From assembly GCF_001426645.1 (NCBI RefSeq), contig NZ_LMEX01000002.1, positions 888,322 through 952,321 of the forward strand: 64,000 nt of DNA. Reading direction: 5' to 3'. This document shows, in pieces, positions 51,779 to 61,867 of this stretch; the first letter of the stretch is position 1; each line of letters opens with the position of its first letter. Below the pieces are notes generated by a model. It made no database searches. It had not been told where the DNA came from and saw only the letters and a list, made by a program, of their open reading frames with translations. The stretch is from Rhodanobacter sp. Root480 (GTDB lineage: Bacteria > Pseudomonadota > Gammaproteobacteria > Xanthomonadales > Rhodanobacteraceae). The position numbers were made by a program, and so were the translations under genes.

Positions 51779-52351
51779 TCAGTGCCGAACAGTGGCGCCG
51801 GTGAGGGCGTCGCGGATGGTCGTGGGGCGGTCCTGCTGTCCCAGCGGCGCGTCCAGCAGCCCGTCCAGTGCGTCGCCGAAATAGCTGGCTACCGTATCCG
51901 CCGTGCGAGCCGGTGCGCTGCCGTGCGGGTTGGCGCTGGTGGAAACCAGAGCGCCGCCGTAGGCGCGGCACAAGGCTGCTGCCGGTGCGTGGGCCGTCAC
52001 GCGCAAGGCGATGCCGGCGTGCGCGCCGGCGATCCACACGGGAATGTCGGCGGCGCGCGGAAGAATCCAGGTATGCGGCCCCGGCCAGCTGGCCTGCACC
52101 TGGGCCAGCACGTCAGCAGGGACGGCAGCGCGGTCGATGTAGCACTCCACCTGCGCGAAGTCCGCCGCGATCAACAGCACGCCTTGCGTGGGCGGCCGCT
52201 GTTTCAGCGCAAACAGGCGTTCGAACGCCATCCGGTTGCGCGGGTCGCAGCCCAGGCCGAACACCGCTTCAGTTGGATACGCCAGCACGCCACCGTCACG
52301 CAGCAGCGCGGCGGCGGCATCGACCTGGCTCCCGGCAAAGCGCTGCAACAC
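51779..52351 (-). CDS. tsaC: Threonylcarbamoyl-AMP synthase TsaC
   Basis: 190-residue YrdC-domain enzyme making threonylcarbamoyl-AMP for the t6A modification of tRNA. Landmarks are GVLAYPTEAVFGLGCDP (21-37), KQRPPTQGVLLI and LVSTSANPHGSAP. GTG start directly follows the stop of topA (TGA then GTG), so it is translated in tandem with topA. Confidence 0.92.
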   Translation of the reverse strand: MLQRFAGSQVDAAAALLRDGGVLAYPTEAVFGLGCDPRNRMAFERLFALKQRPPTQGVLLIAADFAQVECYIDRAAVPADVLAQVQASWPGPHTWILPRAADIPVWIAGAHAGIALRVTAHAPAAALCRAYGGALVSTSANPHGSAPARTADTVASYFGDALDGLLDAPLGQQDRPTTIRDALTGATVRH

Positions 52352-54868
52352 TCAGGCCTCGCCCGCACCCGAGGTGCCGGAGGATTTGGCTGGCGTCTTG
52401 CGTGCCGCGGTTTTCTTCGCCGCGGTTTTCTTGGTAGCCGTCTTCTTGGTCGCAGATTTCCTGGCAGCCGTCTTCTTGCTGGCGACCTTTTTCACGGCGG
52501 CCTTTTTCGCGGCCGGCGCCTTTTTGGCGGCCACTTTCTTGGCGGCCGTCTTCTTGCCGAAGCGGCCTTTCTTCACCGGCGCGGCGGCCAGCAGTTCGAG
52601 GCATTGGGCTTCGGTCAGCGTCTTGGGTTCCTGGTCCTTCGGGATCCGCGCGTTCTTTTCGCCGTCGGTGATGTAGGGGCCATAGCGACCGTTCAGCACC
52701 TGCACGCCATTGCCGAAGTCGAGGATCAGGCGGTTGGCCAGCATCTCCAGTTTCTCGGCCACCACCTGCAGCGCACGGGGCAGCTCGATGGTGTACGGAT
52801 CATCCTCGGCCTTGAGCGAGGCGTAGGTGCTGCCCTGCTTCACGAACGGCCCGAAACGGCCGATCGCCACGCTGACCTCGTCACCGTTCGGCGCGGTGCC
52901 CAGTTGGCGCGGCAGCTTGAACAGCTCCAGCGCGTCGGCCAGGGTGATGGTGTGCATGCTCTGGCCGGGGCGCAGGCTGGCGAAGGTGGGCTTTTCCTCG
53001 TCGTCCTTGGTGCCGATGGCCGCGTACGGCCCGAAGCGGCCCAGCCGCACCGACACCGGCTTGCCGGTTTTCGGATCGGTGCCCAGCTCGCGCGCGCCGG
53101 TGGCCTCGCTGCGATCGACCGATTCGGTTTTCTCGTCCACCTGCTGCTTGAACGGCACCCAGAAGCGCTCCATCAGCGGCACCCAGGCTTCCTCGCCACG
53201 GCTGACCGCGTCCAGCTCGTCTTCCATCTTGGCGGTGAAGTCGTAGTCGACGTACTGGGTGAAGTGCTGGGTCAGGAATTTGCTGACCGCGCGGCCGACA
53301 TCGCTGGGCTTGAAGCGGCGGCTGTCGAGGAACACGTATTCCCGGTTCTGCAACACCTGGATGATGCTGGCGTAGGTGGACGGCCGGCCGATGCCGTGCT
53401 CTTCCAGCGCCTTGACCAGGCTGGCTTCGGAGTAGCGCGGCGGCGGCTCGGTGAAATGCTGATCGGCGGCGATCTCGTGCAGCGGCACCGCCTCGCCTTT
53501 TTCCAGCCGCGGCAGGCGCCGGCCTTCGTCGTCGTCGTCGGCCTTCTTCTGGTCGCTGCCTTCCTCGTACACGGCCAGGAAACCCGGATCGACCACCGTG
53601 GTGCCGCTGGCGCGGAACGAGGCATCGCCACCTTCCACATGCGGCAGCGCGAATTCCACCGACACGGTATTCAATGTGGCGTGGATCATCTGGCAGGCCA
53701 CGGTGCGCTTCCAGATCAGCTCGTACAGCTTGCGCTGGTCGTCGTTGAGGTACGCCGACACGGCTTTGGGCGTGTACATCGCCGAGGTGGGACGGATCGC
53801 CTCATGCGCTTCCTGCGCGTTCTTCGACTTGGTCTTGTACACCTGCGGCGCGTCGGGCAAGGCCTTGGCGCCGAAGTCGCGGGCGATCAGCTGGCGCAGT
53901 TCGGCCAGCGCGTCGTCGCCGAGCATGGTGGAGTCGGTACGCATGTAGGTGATCAGGCCCACGTTGCCCTCGTCGCCCAGCGCCACGCCTTCGTACAGGC
54001 CCTGCGCCACCTTCATCGTGCGGCTGGTGGTGAAGCCGAGCTTGCGCGCGGCCTCCTGCTGCAGGGTGGAGGTGGTGAACGGCGCGGCCGGACGGCGCTT
54101 GCGCTCCTTGGAGCTGACGTCGCTGACGGTGAGGCGACCGCGCGCGGCCTGTTTCAGCGCGTCGCGGGCGGCCTGCGCATCGGCCTCGTTGGTGAGGTCG
54201 AACTGCTCGAATTTCTTGCCGTTGAGGCGCGACAGGCGGGCGCTGAAATCACCCTCGGCATGCTTGAGCTGGGCTTCGATGGTCCAGTATTCGCGCGCCT
54301 TGAACGCCTCGATCTCCTCCTCGCGCTCCACGATCATGCGCAGCGCCGGCGACTGCACGCGGCCGGCGGAAAGCCCGCGCTGCACCTTGCGCCACAGCAC
54401 CGGCGACAGGTTGAAGCCGACCAGGTAATCCAGCGCCCGGCGCGCCTGCTGCGCATCGACCAGGTCGTGCGACAACTGCCGCGGCGCGGCCACCGCGGCC
54501 TTGATCGCCTTGGGCGTGATCTCGGAGAACACCACCCGGTGCAACTGCTTGCCCTTGGTCAGGCCACGCTCGTTGAGGATCTCGCTGATGTGCCAGCTGA
54601 TCGCCTCGCCTTCGCGATCCAAGTCGGTCGCCAGATAGATGTCGTCGGCCAGCTTGGCTGCCTTGGCGATGGCGTCGACATGCTTCTCGTTGCGCTCGAT
54701 CACCTCGTAGGCCATGGCGAAGCCGTGTTCGGTGTCGACCGCGCCCTCCTTCGGTCGCAGGTCACGCACGTGGCCGTAGGAGGCCAGGACCTGGAAGTCC
54801 TTGCCGAGGTATTTGTTGATCGTCTTGGCCTTGGCCGGCGATTCGACGATGAGCAGGTTTTTTGCCAT
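52352..54868 (-). CDS. topA: DNA topoisomerase I
   Basis: 838-residue type IA topoisomerase relaxing negative supercoils. Toprim: NLLIVESPAKAKTINKYLG and ATDLDREGEAISWH; the active-site Tyr lies in GLITYMRTDSTML. The C-terminal zinc-ribbon region of the enterobacterial enzyme is replaced by repeated modules (PVSVRLGRFGPYAAIGT, EVSVAIGRFGPFVKQGS) and a Lys/Ala-rich tail (KKTAAKK repeats), as in other Lysobacterales. Start MAKNLLIVESPAK at 54868. Confidence 0.95.
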   Translation of the reverse strand: MAKNLLIVESPAKAKTINKYLGKDFQVLASYGHVRDLRPKEGAVDTEHGFAMAYEVIERNEKHVDAIAKAAKLADDIYLATDLDREGEAISWHISEILNERGLTKGKQLHRVVFSEITPKAIKAAVAAPRQLSHDLVDAQQARRALDYLVGFNLSPVLWRKVQRGLSAGRVQSPALRMIVEREEEIEAFKAREYWTIEAQLKHAEGDFSARLSRLNGKKFEQFDLTNEADAQAARDALKQAARGRLTVSDVSSKERKRRPAAPFTTSTLQQEAARKLGFTTSRTMKVAQGLYEGVALGDEGNVGLITYMRTDSTMLGDDALAELRQLIARDFGAKALPDAPQVYKTKSKNAQEAHEAIRPTSAMYTPKAVSAYLNDDQRKLYELIWKRTVACQMIHATLNTVSVEFALPHVEGGDASFRASGTTVVDPGFLAVYEEGSDQKKADDDDEGRRLPRLEKGEAVPLHEIAADQHFTEPPPRYSEASLVKALEEHGIGRPSTYASIIQVLQNREYVFLDSRRFKPSDVGRAVSKFLTQHFTQYVDYDFTAKMEDELDAVSRGEEAWVPLMERFWVPFKQQVDEKTESVDRSEATGARELGTDPKTGKPVSVRLGRFGPYAAIGTKDDEEKPTFASLRPGQSMHTITLADALELFKLPRQLGTAPNGDEVSVAIGRFGPFVKQGSTYASLKAEDDPYTIELPRALQVVAEKLEMLANRLILDFGNGVQVLNGRYGPYITDGEKNARIPKDQEPKTLTEAQCLELLAAAPVKKGRFGKKTAAKKVAAKKAPAAKKAAVKKVASKKTAARKSATKKTATKKTAAKKTAARKTPAKSSGTSGAGEA

Positions 54869-54979
54869 GAAGCTGGATTTCCACAAACGTAAAGACCGCC
54901 GCTGGGCGACGGGCGCATATATATAGTTGAAACCACGCCGGGCGGGCGACTGTCAAGCCAAATCACGCCGGCCGCGCGT

Positions 54980-56116
54980 TCAGCCCGGCAGTTGCTGGTA
55001 GCGATTGCCGGGCAGCGTCTCGACGCGTCCCTGCAATTCCAGCATCAGCAGCATCGAGGAAAGCGCCGACGCCGTCTGACCCGTACGCTGCACAAGTTCG
55101 TCCAACGTCGCCGGATCATGACCGAGCGCCCCGCATAAGTCGCGATATGCCGGATCGTCAGGTGCTACCGAAGCGGCATCGCCAACGCTGGCGGCCACGT
55201 CCGTGCTGCCCAGCCGCGCGGCCAACTCGCCGCCAAGCATGCGCGCTGCCGGCGTCAATGTCTCGATAATTTCGGCGGCCGTTTCCACCAGCCGGGCGCC
55301 GTCGCGGATCAGCCGATGGCAACCGCGGGCCAGCGGGTTGTGGATGGAGCCGGGCAGGGCGAACACCTCGCGCCCTTGCTCGCCGGCCAGCCGGGCGGTG
55401 ATCAGCGAGCCGGAACGCAGGCCCGCCTCGACCACCAGCGTGCCCAGCGACAAGCCGGCGATGATGCGGTTGCGCCGCGGAAAGTGGTCGGCGCGGGCGC
55501 CGGTACCTGGTGGGAATTCGCTGATCAACGCGCCCTGCGCGGCGATGCGCCGGGCCAATCCATGGTGCTTGCGCGGATAGACCCGGTCGGGCCCGGTGCC
55601 GATCACCGCCAGCGTGCTGGCGCCGGCATCCAGCGCGGCCGTGTGGGCGGCGCCATCGATGCCGTCGGCCATGCCGCTGGTGATGGCGAACCCGGCCTGC
55701 GCCAGCGCCCGGGCAAACGCACTGGCGTGGGCCATGCCCGCCACGCTGGCGCTGCGCGCGCCGACGATCGCCACTTGCGGCAGCAAGGCGAGGCCCGGAT
55801 TGCCGGCCACGAACAGGGCCGCGGGCGGCTGCGGGATGTTTTCCAGTTGCGGCGGGAAATCCACGTCGGTACAGCGCAACAGGTGGTGATCCGGCTCGGC
55901 CAGCCAGGCGATGTCGGCAGCCAGCCGCGCCTCGTCGGGCGCATCCAGCCAGGCCCGGGCTTCATCGCCCAGCGCGGTTCGGTGGCGATGCAGGTTTCGC
56001 AGTACGGCATCGATGTCGCCATCGGTGGCGTCGAGCCGCTCGCGCAAGCCGCCCGGCCCCAGGCCCGGCGTGCGCAGGGCGGTAAGCCAGGCGCGCAATT
56101 CGTGTGTTTCGTCCAT
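54980..56116 (-). CDS. dprA: DNA-processing protein DprA (Smf)
   Basis: 378 residues. The Rossmann-like core has VAIVGARSASVAGM, TSGMADGIDGAAHTAALDAG and RNRIIAGLSLGTLVVEAGLR; a C-terminal winged-helix (DELVQRTGQTASALSSMLLM) follows. DprA loads RecA on incoming single-stranded DNA during transformation. Located between topA and the LysM gene, all on the minus strand. Confidence 0.93.
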   Translation of the reverse strand: MDETHELRAWLTALRTPGLGPGGLRERLDATDGDIDAVLRNLHRHRTALGDEARAWLDAPDEARLAADIAWLAEPDHHLLRCTDVDFPPQLENIPQPPAALFVAGNPGLALLPQVAIVGARSASVAGMAHASAFARALAQAGFAITSGMADGIDGAAHTAALDAGASTLAVIGTGPDRVYPRKHHGLARRIAAQGALISEFPPGTGARADHFPRRNRIIAGLSLGTLVVEAGLRSGSLITARLAGEQGREVFALPGSIHNPLARGCHRLIRDGARLVETAAEIIETLTPAARMLGGELAARLGSTDVAASVGDAASVAPDDPAYRDLCGALGHDPATLDELVQRTGQTASALSSMLLMLELQGRVETLPGNRYQQLPG

Positions 56117-56209
56117 GCCCCGAAGTTTACGCAGTCACCCCAAACAATCACGGCGCGGTGGTAGCCGCGCCGTGGTGTCAGGCAATGTCGCCGGGTTTCG
56201 CCGCCGGGA

Positions 56210-57337
56210 CTACTCCGGCATCGCCAGCTTGTCGTTCTTGTGCACCGGCCGCAGGCTGTCCATCACCAGGCCGTAGCTGACCCGGTCGAAGGTGCGGAAC
56301 ACCATCACGTGGCCCACGAATTCGTCCGGCAGGGTGACGCGGGAACCCACGCCACGGCGCCAGCTGCTGCTGGCCACGTCGTCATGGATGTTCTCGCCGG
56401 GGCGGTAGATCGAGAAGGTCTGGCCGTTGTCCACGCCATCCTTCGCACCGACCGACAGCGCCACCACCTGGCGCGAACCCACCGCGTCCAGCGCATCGGC
56501 GAAGCCGATCACGTGGGAGTCCTGGGCAATGGACTTGGGCGGATGCGGGTAGAAGTAGGGGTCGTACGGCGCGTCGTCGATCGGCAGCACGCGGTCGCCG
56601 CTGCGGATCTCGCGGGTGGAGTCGAGCAGCAGCAAGGTGGACGGATCGCCCGTGCGCAGGGTTTCAGCGGTGCCGATCACGGTCACTTCCACGCCCATGT
56701 CCTGGCCGCGGCCCATCTGGCCGTCGTGGCGGGAATCCTCGCGCCACGGCGCGTTGACCATCGCCGCGTTGCTGTCCAGCTCATGCGCGAAAATGCGGCT
56801 GTCGGCGTCGCCCGGGTCGTCCTGCTCGAAACCGCGGAAGACGTGGCTGGGCCGCACGATGGCCCAACGCTGGCCCGGCGTGGCCTGCAGGCCACGAACG
56901 TAGATGTTCTGGCCTACCGCGCCGCGCAGCCGGTTTTCCTCCAGCCCCACCACGTAGGGCGCGGAGCTGACCTCGTTCGAATTCATCACGCGCAGGTCTT
57001 TCAGGAAGGTGCGCAGTTCCGACAACGGGATAGCCGGCACCGCGTCGCCTTCACGATGCACGCTGGGCTGCAGGCGCAGCGACGGGCCGTTGATGAAGGA
57101 CAGGTTGAGCACGTCACCCGGATAGATCAGGTGGGGGTTGCGCACCTGCGGATTGGCCTGCCAGATTTCCGGCCACAGCCAGGGCTTGACCAGGAAACGG
57201 GCGGAGATATCCCACAGCGTGTCGCCACTGCGCACGGTGTAATTGTCGGGATGATCGGTGCGCAGTTGCGCGCCTGCTGCGTAGACGGCCACGGTTACCA
57301 GCAAGCCGGCCAGCAGGACGATGGTTTTTTTGATCAT
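56210..57337 (-). CDS. Secreted LysM-domain protein
   Basis: 375 residues. A signal peptide (MIKKTIVLLAGLLVTVAVYA) is followed by a LysM domain (DNYTVRSGDTLWDISARFLV, LWPEIWQANPQVRNPHLIYP, about 31-80) that binds peptidoglycan. The rest is conserved in Lysobacterales orthologues next to dprA and def, with no known activity. The start at 57337 is chosen for the signal peptide; the longer frame upstream is antisense to def. Confidence 0.9.
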   Translation of the reverse strand: MIKKTIVLLAGLLVTVAVYAAGAQLRTDHPDNYTVRSGDTLWDISARFLVKPWLWPEIWQANPQVRNPHLIYPGDVLNLSFINGPSLRLQPSVHREGDAVPAIPLSELRTFLKDLRVMNSNEVSSAPYVVGLEENRLRGAVGQNIYVRGLQATPGQRWAIVRPSHVFRGFEQDDPGDADSRIFAHELDSNAAMVNAPWREDSRHDGQMGRGQDMGVEVTVIGTAETLRTGDPSTLLLLDSTREIRSGDRVLPIDDAPYDPYFYPHPPKSIAQDSHVIGFADALDAVGSRQVVALSVGAKDGVDNGQTFSIYRPGENIHDDVASSSWRRGVGSRVTLPDEFVGHVMVFRTFDRVSYGLVMDSLRPVHKNDKLAMPE

Positions 57338-57527
57338 TGTTGGGAATCCCCCTCCCCTTATGCTCGGTCGAGTGTAGCTGAACCCTTTTGACGCGCAACA
57401 GTCGTCCGTCGACAAAAATCGTCTGCAGACACGCGCTTGCCGACGTACAATGAGGCACATTCTAAATGGCGCCAGGGCTCGATTTTCACCAAGTCGCCCG
57501 CACTTTCGGCGTCGAGGTGAAAAAACC

Positions 57528-58037
57528 ATGTCCGTTCTGTCCATTCTCGAATTCCCCGACCCACGCCTGCGCACCCGTGCCGCGCCGGTAACCGTGTTCG
57601 ACGCGAAGCTGAAGCAGTTCGTCGCCGACATGTTCGAAACCATGTACGCGGCCAATGGCGTGGGCCTGGCCGCGACCCAGGTCAACGTGCACCAGCGCGT
57701 GCTGGTGACCGACATGAGCGAGGGGCGTACCGAGCCGCTGGCGCTGATCAACGCGCAGATCCTGGAAAAGGAAGGCTCGCAGGTTTACCAGGAGGGTTGC
57801 CTGTCGTTTCCCGGCCTGTATGCCGATGTCACCCGCGCCTTGAAGGTGAAAGTGAAGGCATACGACGCCGACGGCAACGAGTTCGTCGTCGATGTCGAGG
57901 GACCGCTGGCGGTCTGCATCCAGCACGAGATCGATCATCTCGACGGCAAGGTCTTCGTCGACCACCTGTCTGCGCTGAAGCGCGGCATGTTGCTGAAGCG
58001 GCTTGAGAAGGCGCGCAAGCAGGCGGCCAGTGCTTGA
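57528..58037 (+). CDS. def: Peptide deformylase
   Basis: 169-residue metalloenzyme removing the N-formyl group from new proteins. All three motifs are present: GVGLAATQV (46-54), EGCLSFPG (89-96) and QHEIDHLDG (131-139). GAGGTGA precedes the ATG. Divergent from the LysM gene (190-bp shared promoter region) and overlapped by fmt. Confidence 0.96.
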   Translation: MSVLSILEFPDPRLRTRAAPVTVFDAKLKQFVADMFETMYAANGVGLAATQVNVHQRVLVTDMSEGRTEPLALINAQILEKEGSQVYQEGCLSFPGLYADVTRALKVKVKAYDADGNEFVVDVEGPLAVCIQHEIDHLDGKVFVDHLSALKRGMLLKRLEKARKQAASA

Positions 58038-58975
58038 GTAGCGCCGGCTTGCGGCTGGTTTTCGCCGGCACCCCCGATTTCGCCGTGCCCTGCCTCGAGG
58101 CCTGCCGCGCCAGCGGCGCCGAGGTGGTGGCCGTCTATACCCAGCCCGATCGCCCCGCCGGCCGCGGCCGCAAGCTGACGCCCAGCCCGGTGAAACAGGC
58201 CGCGTTGGCGGCCGGCATCGCGGTGCATCAACCCGATTCGCTGAAATCCACCGAAGCGCAACAGACGCTGGCCGCCTTGCAGCCGGATCTGCTGGTGGTG
58301 GTGGCGTACGGCCTGATCCTGCCGCGCAAGGTATTGGCCATCCCGCGCTTCGGTTGCTGGAACGTGCACGCCAGCCTGCTGCCGCGGTGGCGTGGCGCGG
58401 CGCCGGTCCAGCGCGCCATTCTTGCCGGCGACGCGGAAAGCGGCGTCGACCTGATGCAGATGGAAGCGGGCCTGGACACCGGCCCGATCCTGCTGGAACG
58501 GCGCACGCCGATCAGCCGCGACGATACCGGCGGCTCGCTGCACGACCGTCTTTCCGCGCTGGGCGCCGACGTGCTCGCCGATGGCCTGCGTTGCCTGCTG
58601 GCCGGCAACATGCCGGGCGCTGTGCCACAGGCCGACGAAGGCGTGACGTATGCGCACAAGCTGGACAAGGCCGAAGCGAAGCTCGATTTTCAGCACCCGG
58701 CGATCGAACTGGAGCGCCAGGTGCGCGCATTCGATCCCTGGCCGGTCGCCGAAGGCGAGATCGCCGGCGAGCGCTTGCGGATCTGGGCCGCGCAAGCCAT
58801 CGACATCACACATCACGTGGCGCCCGGCAGCGTGATCGCAGCCAACCGGGACGGCATCGACCTGGCGTGTGGCCATGGCGCACTGCGCGTGCTGGCGGTT
58901 CAACGCGCTGGTGGCAAACGGGTCAACGTCGCTGACTACCTCAACGCGCGCCCCGACCTGCGGCGCACGCCATGA
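58034..58975 (+). CDS. fmt: Methionyl-tRNA formyltransferase
   Basis: 313 residues. Landmarks: [14 protein letters not shown] at the start, [20 protein letters not shown] (catalytic N/H/D region, about 109-128), GLDTGPIL, and the C-terminal OB-like domain. It formylates initiator Met-tRNA, the substrate cycle completed by def. The frame begins at TTG 58034, overlapping def's stop (TTGA); no ATG exists near the N-terminus. Confidence 0.95.
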   Translation: MSSAGLRLVFAGTPDFAVPCLEACRASGAEVVAVYTQPDRPAGRGRKLTPSPVKQAALAAGIAVHQPDSLKSTEAQQTLAALQPDLLVVVAYGLILPRKVLAIPRFGCWNVHASLLPRWRGAAPVQRAILAGDAESGVDLMQMEAGLDTGPILLERRTPISRDDTGGSLHDRLSALGADVLADGLRCLLAGNMPGAVPQADEGVTYAHKLDKAEAKLDFQHPAIELERQVRAFDPWPVAEGEIAGERLRIWAAQAIDITHHVAPGSVIAANRDGIDLACGHGALRVLAVQRAGGKRVNVADYLNARPDLRRTP

Positions 58976-58985
58976 CGTGCCACCG

Positions 58986-60290
58986 ATGAAACCCGATACC
59001 CGCGCACTCGCCGCCAAGGGCCTGGCCGAAGTCGCGTTGCGCGGCGCATCCCTGCGTGACGTGATGGAACGCAACGCACGGCGATTGGCCGACCCGCGCG
59101 ATCGCGCACTGTTGATGGCCTTGCTCAGCGAAGGCGCGCGCTGGTGGTTGCGTTTCGATGCCGCCGTTGACGGCTTGCTGGAAAAACCACTGCGGCACAA
59201 GGACCCGGCCGTGCACGCGCTGCTGGTGTTGGGGCTGGTGCAACTGGAAATCCTGCAGCTGAGCGACTACGCCGCCGTGGCCGCCACGGTCGAGGCGACG
59301 CGCACGCTCGGCCGGCCGCAGCTGGCGGGCCTGGTCAACGCCATCCTGCGACGCTGGCAGCGCGAGCGCGACAGCCTGCTCGGCCGTCTCGACGCCAAGC
59401 CCCAGACCCGCCACGCGCATCCGGCGTGGCTGGCCGCCGCGTTGCAACGCGACTGGCCGCAACAGGCCGACGCGGTGATGGCAGCGGACAACCGCGAACC
59501 CCCGCTGATGCTGCGCGTCAATCGCCAGCGCAGCGAACGCCTGGCACTGATCGAGCAATTGCATGCCGCCGGCTATGCGGCCAGCGCGCACCCGTGGTTG
59601 AGCGACGCGCTGGTCTTGCCGCACAGCACCGACGTCACCCGCATGCCCGGCTTCGAGGACGGCTTTTTCGCCGTGCAGGATGGCGCCGCCCAGGTGGCCG
59701 CCGACCTGGCCGACCTGCGCGACGGCCTGCGCGTGCTGGATGCCTGCGCCGCGCCCGGCGGCAAGGCCTGCCATCTGCTCGAACGCGCCGACATCGACCT
59801 CACCGCGCTGGAGTTCGACGCCGCCCGCGCCGAGCGCATCCGCCAGAACCTGATGCGGCTGCGCCTGAATGCGAAAGTCGTGATCGGCGACGCCGGTGCG
59901 CCCAAGGGCTGGTGGAAGGGCCAGCCGTTCGACCGCATCCTGATCGACGCGCCCTGTTCGGCGACCGGCGTGCTGCGCCGTCGCCCCGACGTGCGGCTGC
60001 ACCGGCGCGAAAGCGACATCGCCGCGATGCACGCGCAGCAGCGCCGCATCCTGGCGGCACTGTGGCCGCTGCTGGCGCCGGCTGGCCGGCTGGTCTACAT
60101 CACCTGCTCGGTGCTGCGCGCCGAGAACGAGGCCATCGTGGGCGAACTGCTGGCCACTCAGCCCGATGCGCGGGCGACCGCCTTCACCTTGCCGGCGGGC
60201 CAGGCGGCCGGCGTCGGCTGGCAGATCCTGCCCGGTGACGGCGACCTGGATGGCATGTATTACGCCGTGATCGAAAAACGGACCCGATGA
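58986..60290 (+). CDS. rsmB: 16S rRNA m5C967 methyltransferase RsmB
   Basis: 434 residues. An N-terminal NusB-like RNA-binding domain (LAAKGLAEVALRGASLRDVM) precedes the SAM-binding domain with LDACAAPGGKACHLLE, IDAPCSATGVLRRRPD and VYITCSVLRAENE (catalytic Cys in PCS and TCS). Start 10 nt after fmt. Third gene of the def-fmt-rsmB operon. Confidence 0.95.
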   Translation: MKPDTRALAAKGLAEVALRGASLRDVMERNARRLADPRDRALLMALLSEGARWWLRFDAAVDGLLEKPLRHKDPAVHALLVLGLVQLEILQLSDYAAVAATVEATRTLGRPQLAGLVNAILRRWQRERDSLLGRLDAKPQTRHAHPAWLAAALQRDWPQQADAVMAADNREPPLMLRVNRQRSERLALIEQLHAAGYAASAHPWLSDALVLPHSTDVTRMPGFEDGFFAVQDGAAQVAADLADLRDGLRVLDACAAPGGKACHLLERADIDLTALEFDAARAERIRQNLMRLRLNAKVVIGDAGAPKGWWKGQPFDRILIDAPCSATGVLRRRPDVRLHRRESDIAAMHAQQRRILAALWPLLAPAGRLVYITCSVLRAENEAIVGELLATQPDARATAFTLPAGQAAGVGWQILPGDGDLDGMYYAVIEKRTR

Positions 60291-60441
60291 AAGGCTCAGC
60301 TGGCGGTAAGCCGGGGCCAGCTATACAACGCGTCCGTTCGGCTCGATTTGCTATTTTCCAGCCGCTGCCGCACACCGTCTGCCTTCCCCCGGGCGGCACG
60401 TCGCTCCACCACCCACCCAATCGCGCAACCGCTGGAACGCA

Positions 60442-61716
60442 ATGGACGCCATGCACGGTACACAGTTGAAGCGATGGGCACTGGCGTGCTGCACCTGGCT
60501 GGTGATCCTGGTCCCACTGTCGTTCTCCATCGAAAAACACGTCAGGGTGCTGCCGATTGCACTGCTATTCCTGGCCGGCTTGTGGTTGCTGGTGGGGAAC
60601 CGGGCGGTGCGCCGCGATTACCGCCATGCCTGGCCCGCGCTGGTTCCCGCGGCGCTGATGGTGGCGCTTTCGGTGGTCAACATCTGGCAACACCAACTCG
60701 GCTGGCGCGAGTTCGACCAGTCGGCGCACATCATCATGTACACCGTGATCGCCGCTGTTTTCAGCCTTGGCCTGAGCATGCGCAAGGTCTGGAACGGCTT
60801 CAGCCTGACGCTGATTTTCCTCGGCGCGGTGAGCATCGTGCAGCACCACTTCTACGGTGTCCTGCGCCCGGCCGGGCTCAATGGCGGCCCCGCCAGCACG
60901 ATCGAATTCGCCACCGTCATGCTGGGGCTGACCTTGCTGGCGCTGCTGCAATTGTTGAACCCGAAGGCGACCAGAGGCGAGAAGTGGCTGCATGGCGCCG
61001 CCATGGCGCTGGGTATCTATGGCGCGCTGCTGACCCAGAGCCGCGGGCCGCTGCTGGCGTTCGTGCCGGCGTTTGCGTTGGTGATGGCGCTGCATGGCTA
61101 TCGCAAGGGTTTGCGGCGCCGGCAATGGCTGCCGATCCTGGTGATCGGGATCGCCGCCGCGCTCACCGCCGCTGCCAATCTCGATGGTCGACTGGTCGAG
61201 CGCTTCGCCAGCATCAGCCAGGAAGTCAGCTCGTACAACCCCAACCACGACGCCAGGGGCGCCGTGCGCGAGCGGCTGGAAATGTGGCGCACGGCCGTGC
61301 GCGCGTTCAAGGAACATCCGCTGGCCGGCGTGGGCATCGACCGTTTCGGCACCTACATCCGCAGCGAAGTGGCGGCCGGGCGCACCAATGTGGCGGTCGC
61401 GCAATACGGCCATCCGCACAACGAATACCTGGACGCCGCCGCCACCCGCGGCATCTTCGGGCTGGCGGTGCTGTTGCTGCTGTTCGCGCTGCCGTTCTTC
61501 TATTTTTTCCGGCACGCGGCCGATCCCGACGACGCCGTGTCCCGGCCCGCGTACGCCGGCCTGGCGATCGTGGTGCTCTATGCCGTCTGCGCGCTCACGG
61601 AAAGCGTGCTTTTCCGGGTGATGTCGCAATCGCTGTTCTTTTTCCTGCTGCTTGGCCTGGCCGTGCGCGTGGGCAACGGGCTTCGCTGCCGGGCCGAGAG
61701 AAGCAGCGCGACCTGA
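60442..61716 (+). CDS. O-antigen ligase (WaaL)-like membrane protein
   Basis: 424 residues with about ten hydrophobic spans and a large periplasmic loop holding the Wzy_C signature (ERLEMWRTAVRAFKEHPLAG, GHPHNEYLDAAATRGIFGLA). Enzymes of this type transfer a lipid-linked polymer to a sugar or protein acceptor. Its neighbours suggest it acts on a surface polysaccharide, though a protein glycosylase cannot be excluded. The in-frame ATG at 60451 (MHGTQLKR) is an alternative start. Confidence 0.8.
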   Translation: MDAMHGTQLKRWALACCTWLVILVPLSFSIEKHVRVLPIALLFLAGLWLLVGNRAVRRDYRHAWPALVPAALMVALSVVNIWQHQLGWREFDQSAHIIMYTVIAAVFSLGLSMRKVWNGFSLTLIFLGAVSIVQHHFYGVLRPAGLNGGPASTIEFATVMLGLTLLALLQLLNPKATRGEKWLHGAAMALGIYGALLTQSRGPLLAFVPAFALVMALHGYRKGLRRRQWLPILVIGIAAALTAAANLDGRLVERFASISQEVSSYNPNHDARGAVRERLEMWRTAVRAFKEHPLAGVGIDRFGTYIRSEVAAGRTNVAVAQYGHPHNEYLDAAATRGIFGLAVLLLLFALPFFYFFRHAADPDDAVSRPAYAGLAIVVLYAVCALTESVLFRVMSQSLFFFLLLGLAVRVGNGLRCRAERSSAT

Positions 61717-61867
61717 TCGCCGGGCGACGTCGCATCGATCAGGACGCGACCGCAAACGCTAGACTTCGCCCATCGATCTCCTGCGTTTTCGATACCGCGC
61801 CGATGCAGGCCGGAAACGGGGAGTGCTTTTCTGGCGCCGCGGCGTGGCGCCGCGTTCGGGATTTTCC

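Noticed and set aside
51677..54892. 1071-codon plus-strand open frame
   Set aside because: It is the complement of topA and tsaC, which are certain. High GC leaves long antisense frames throughout the core region.
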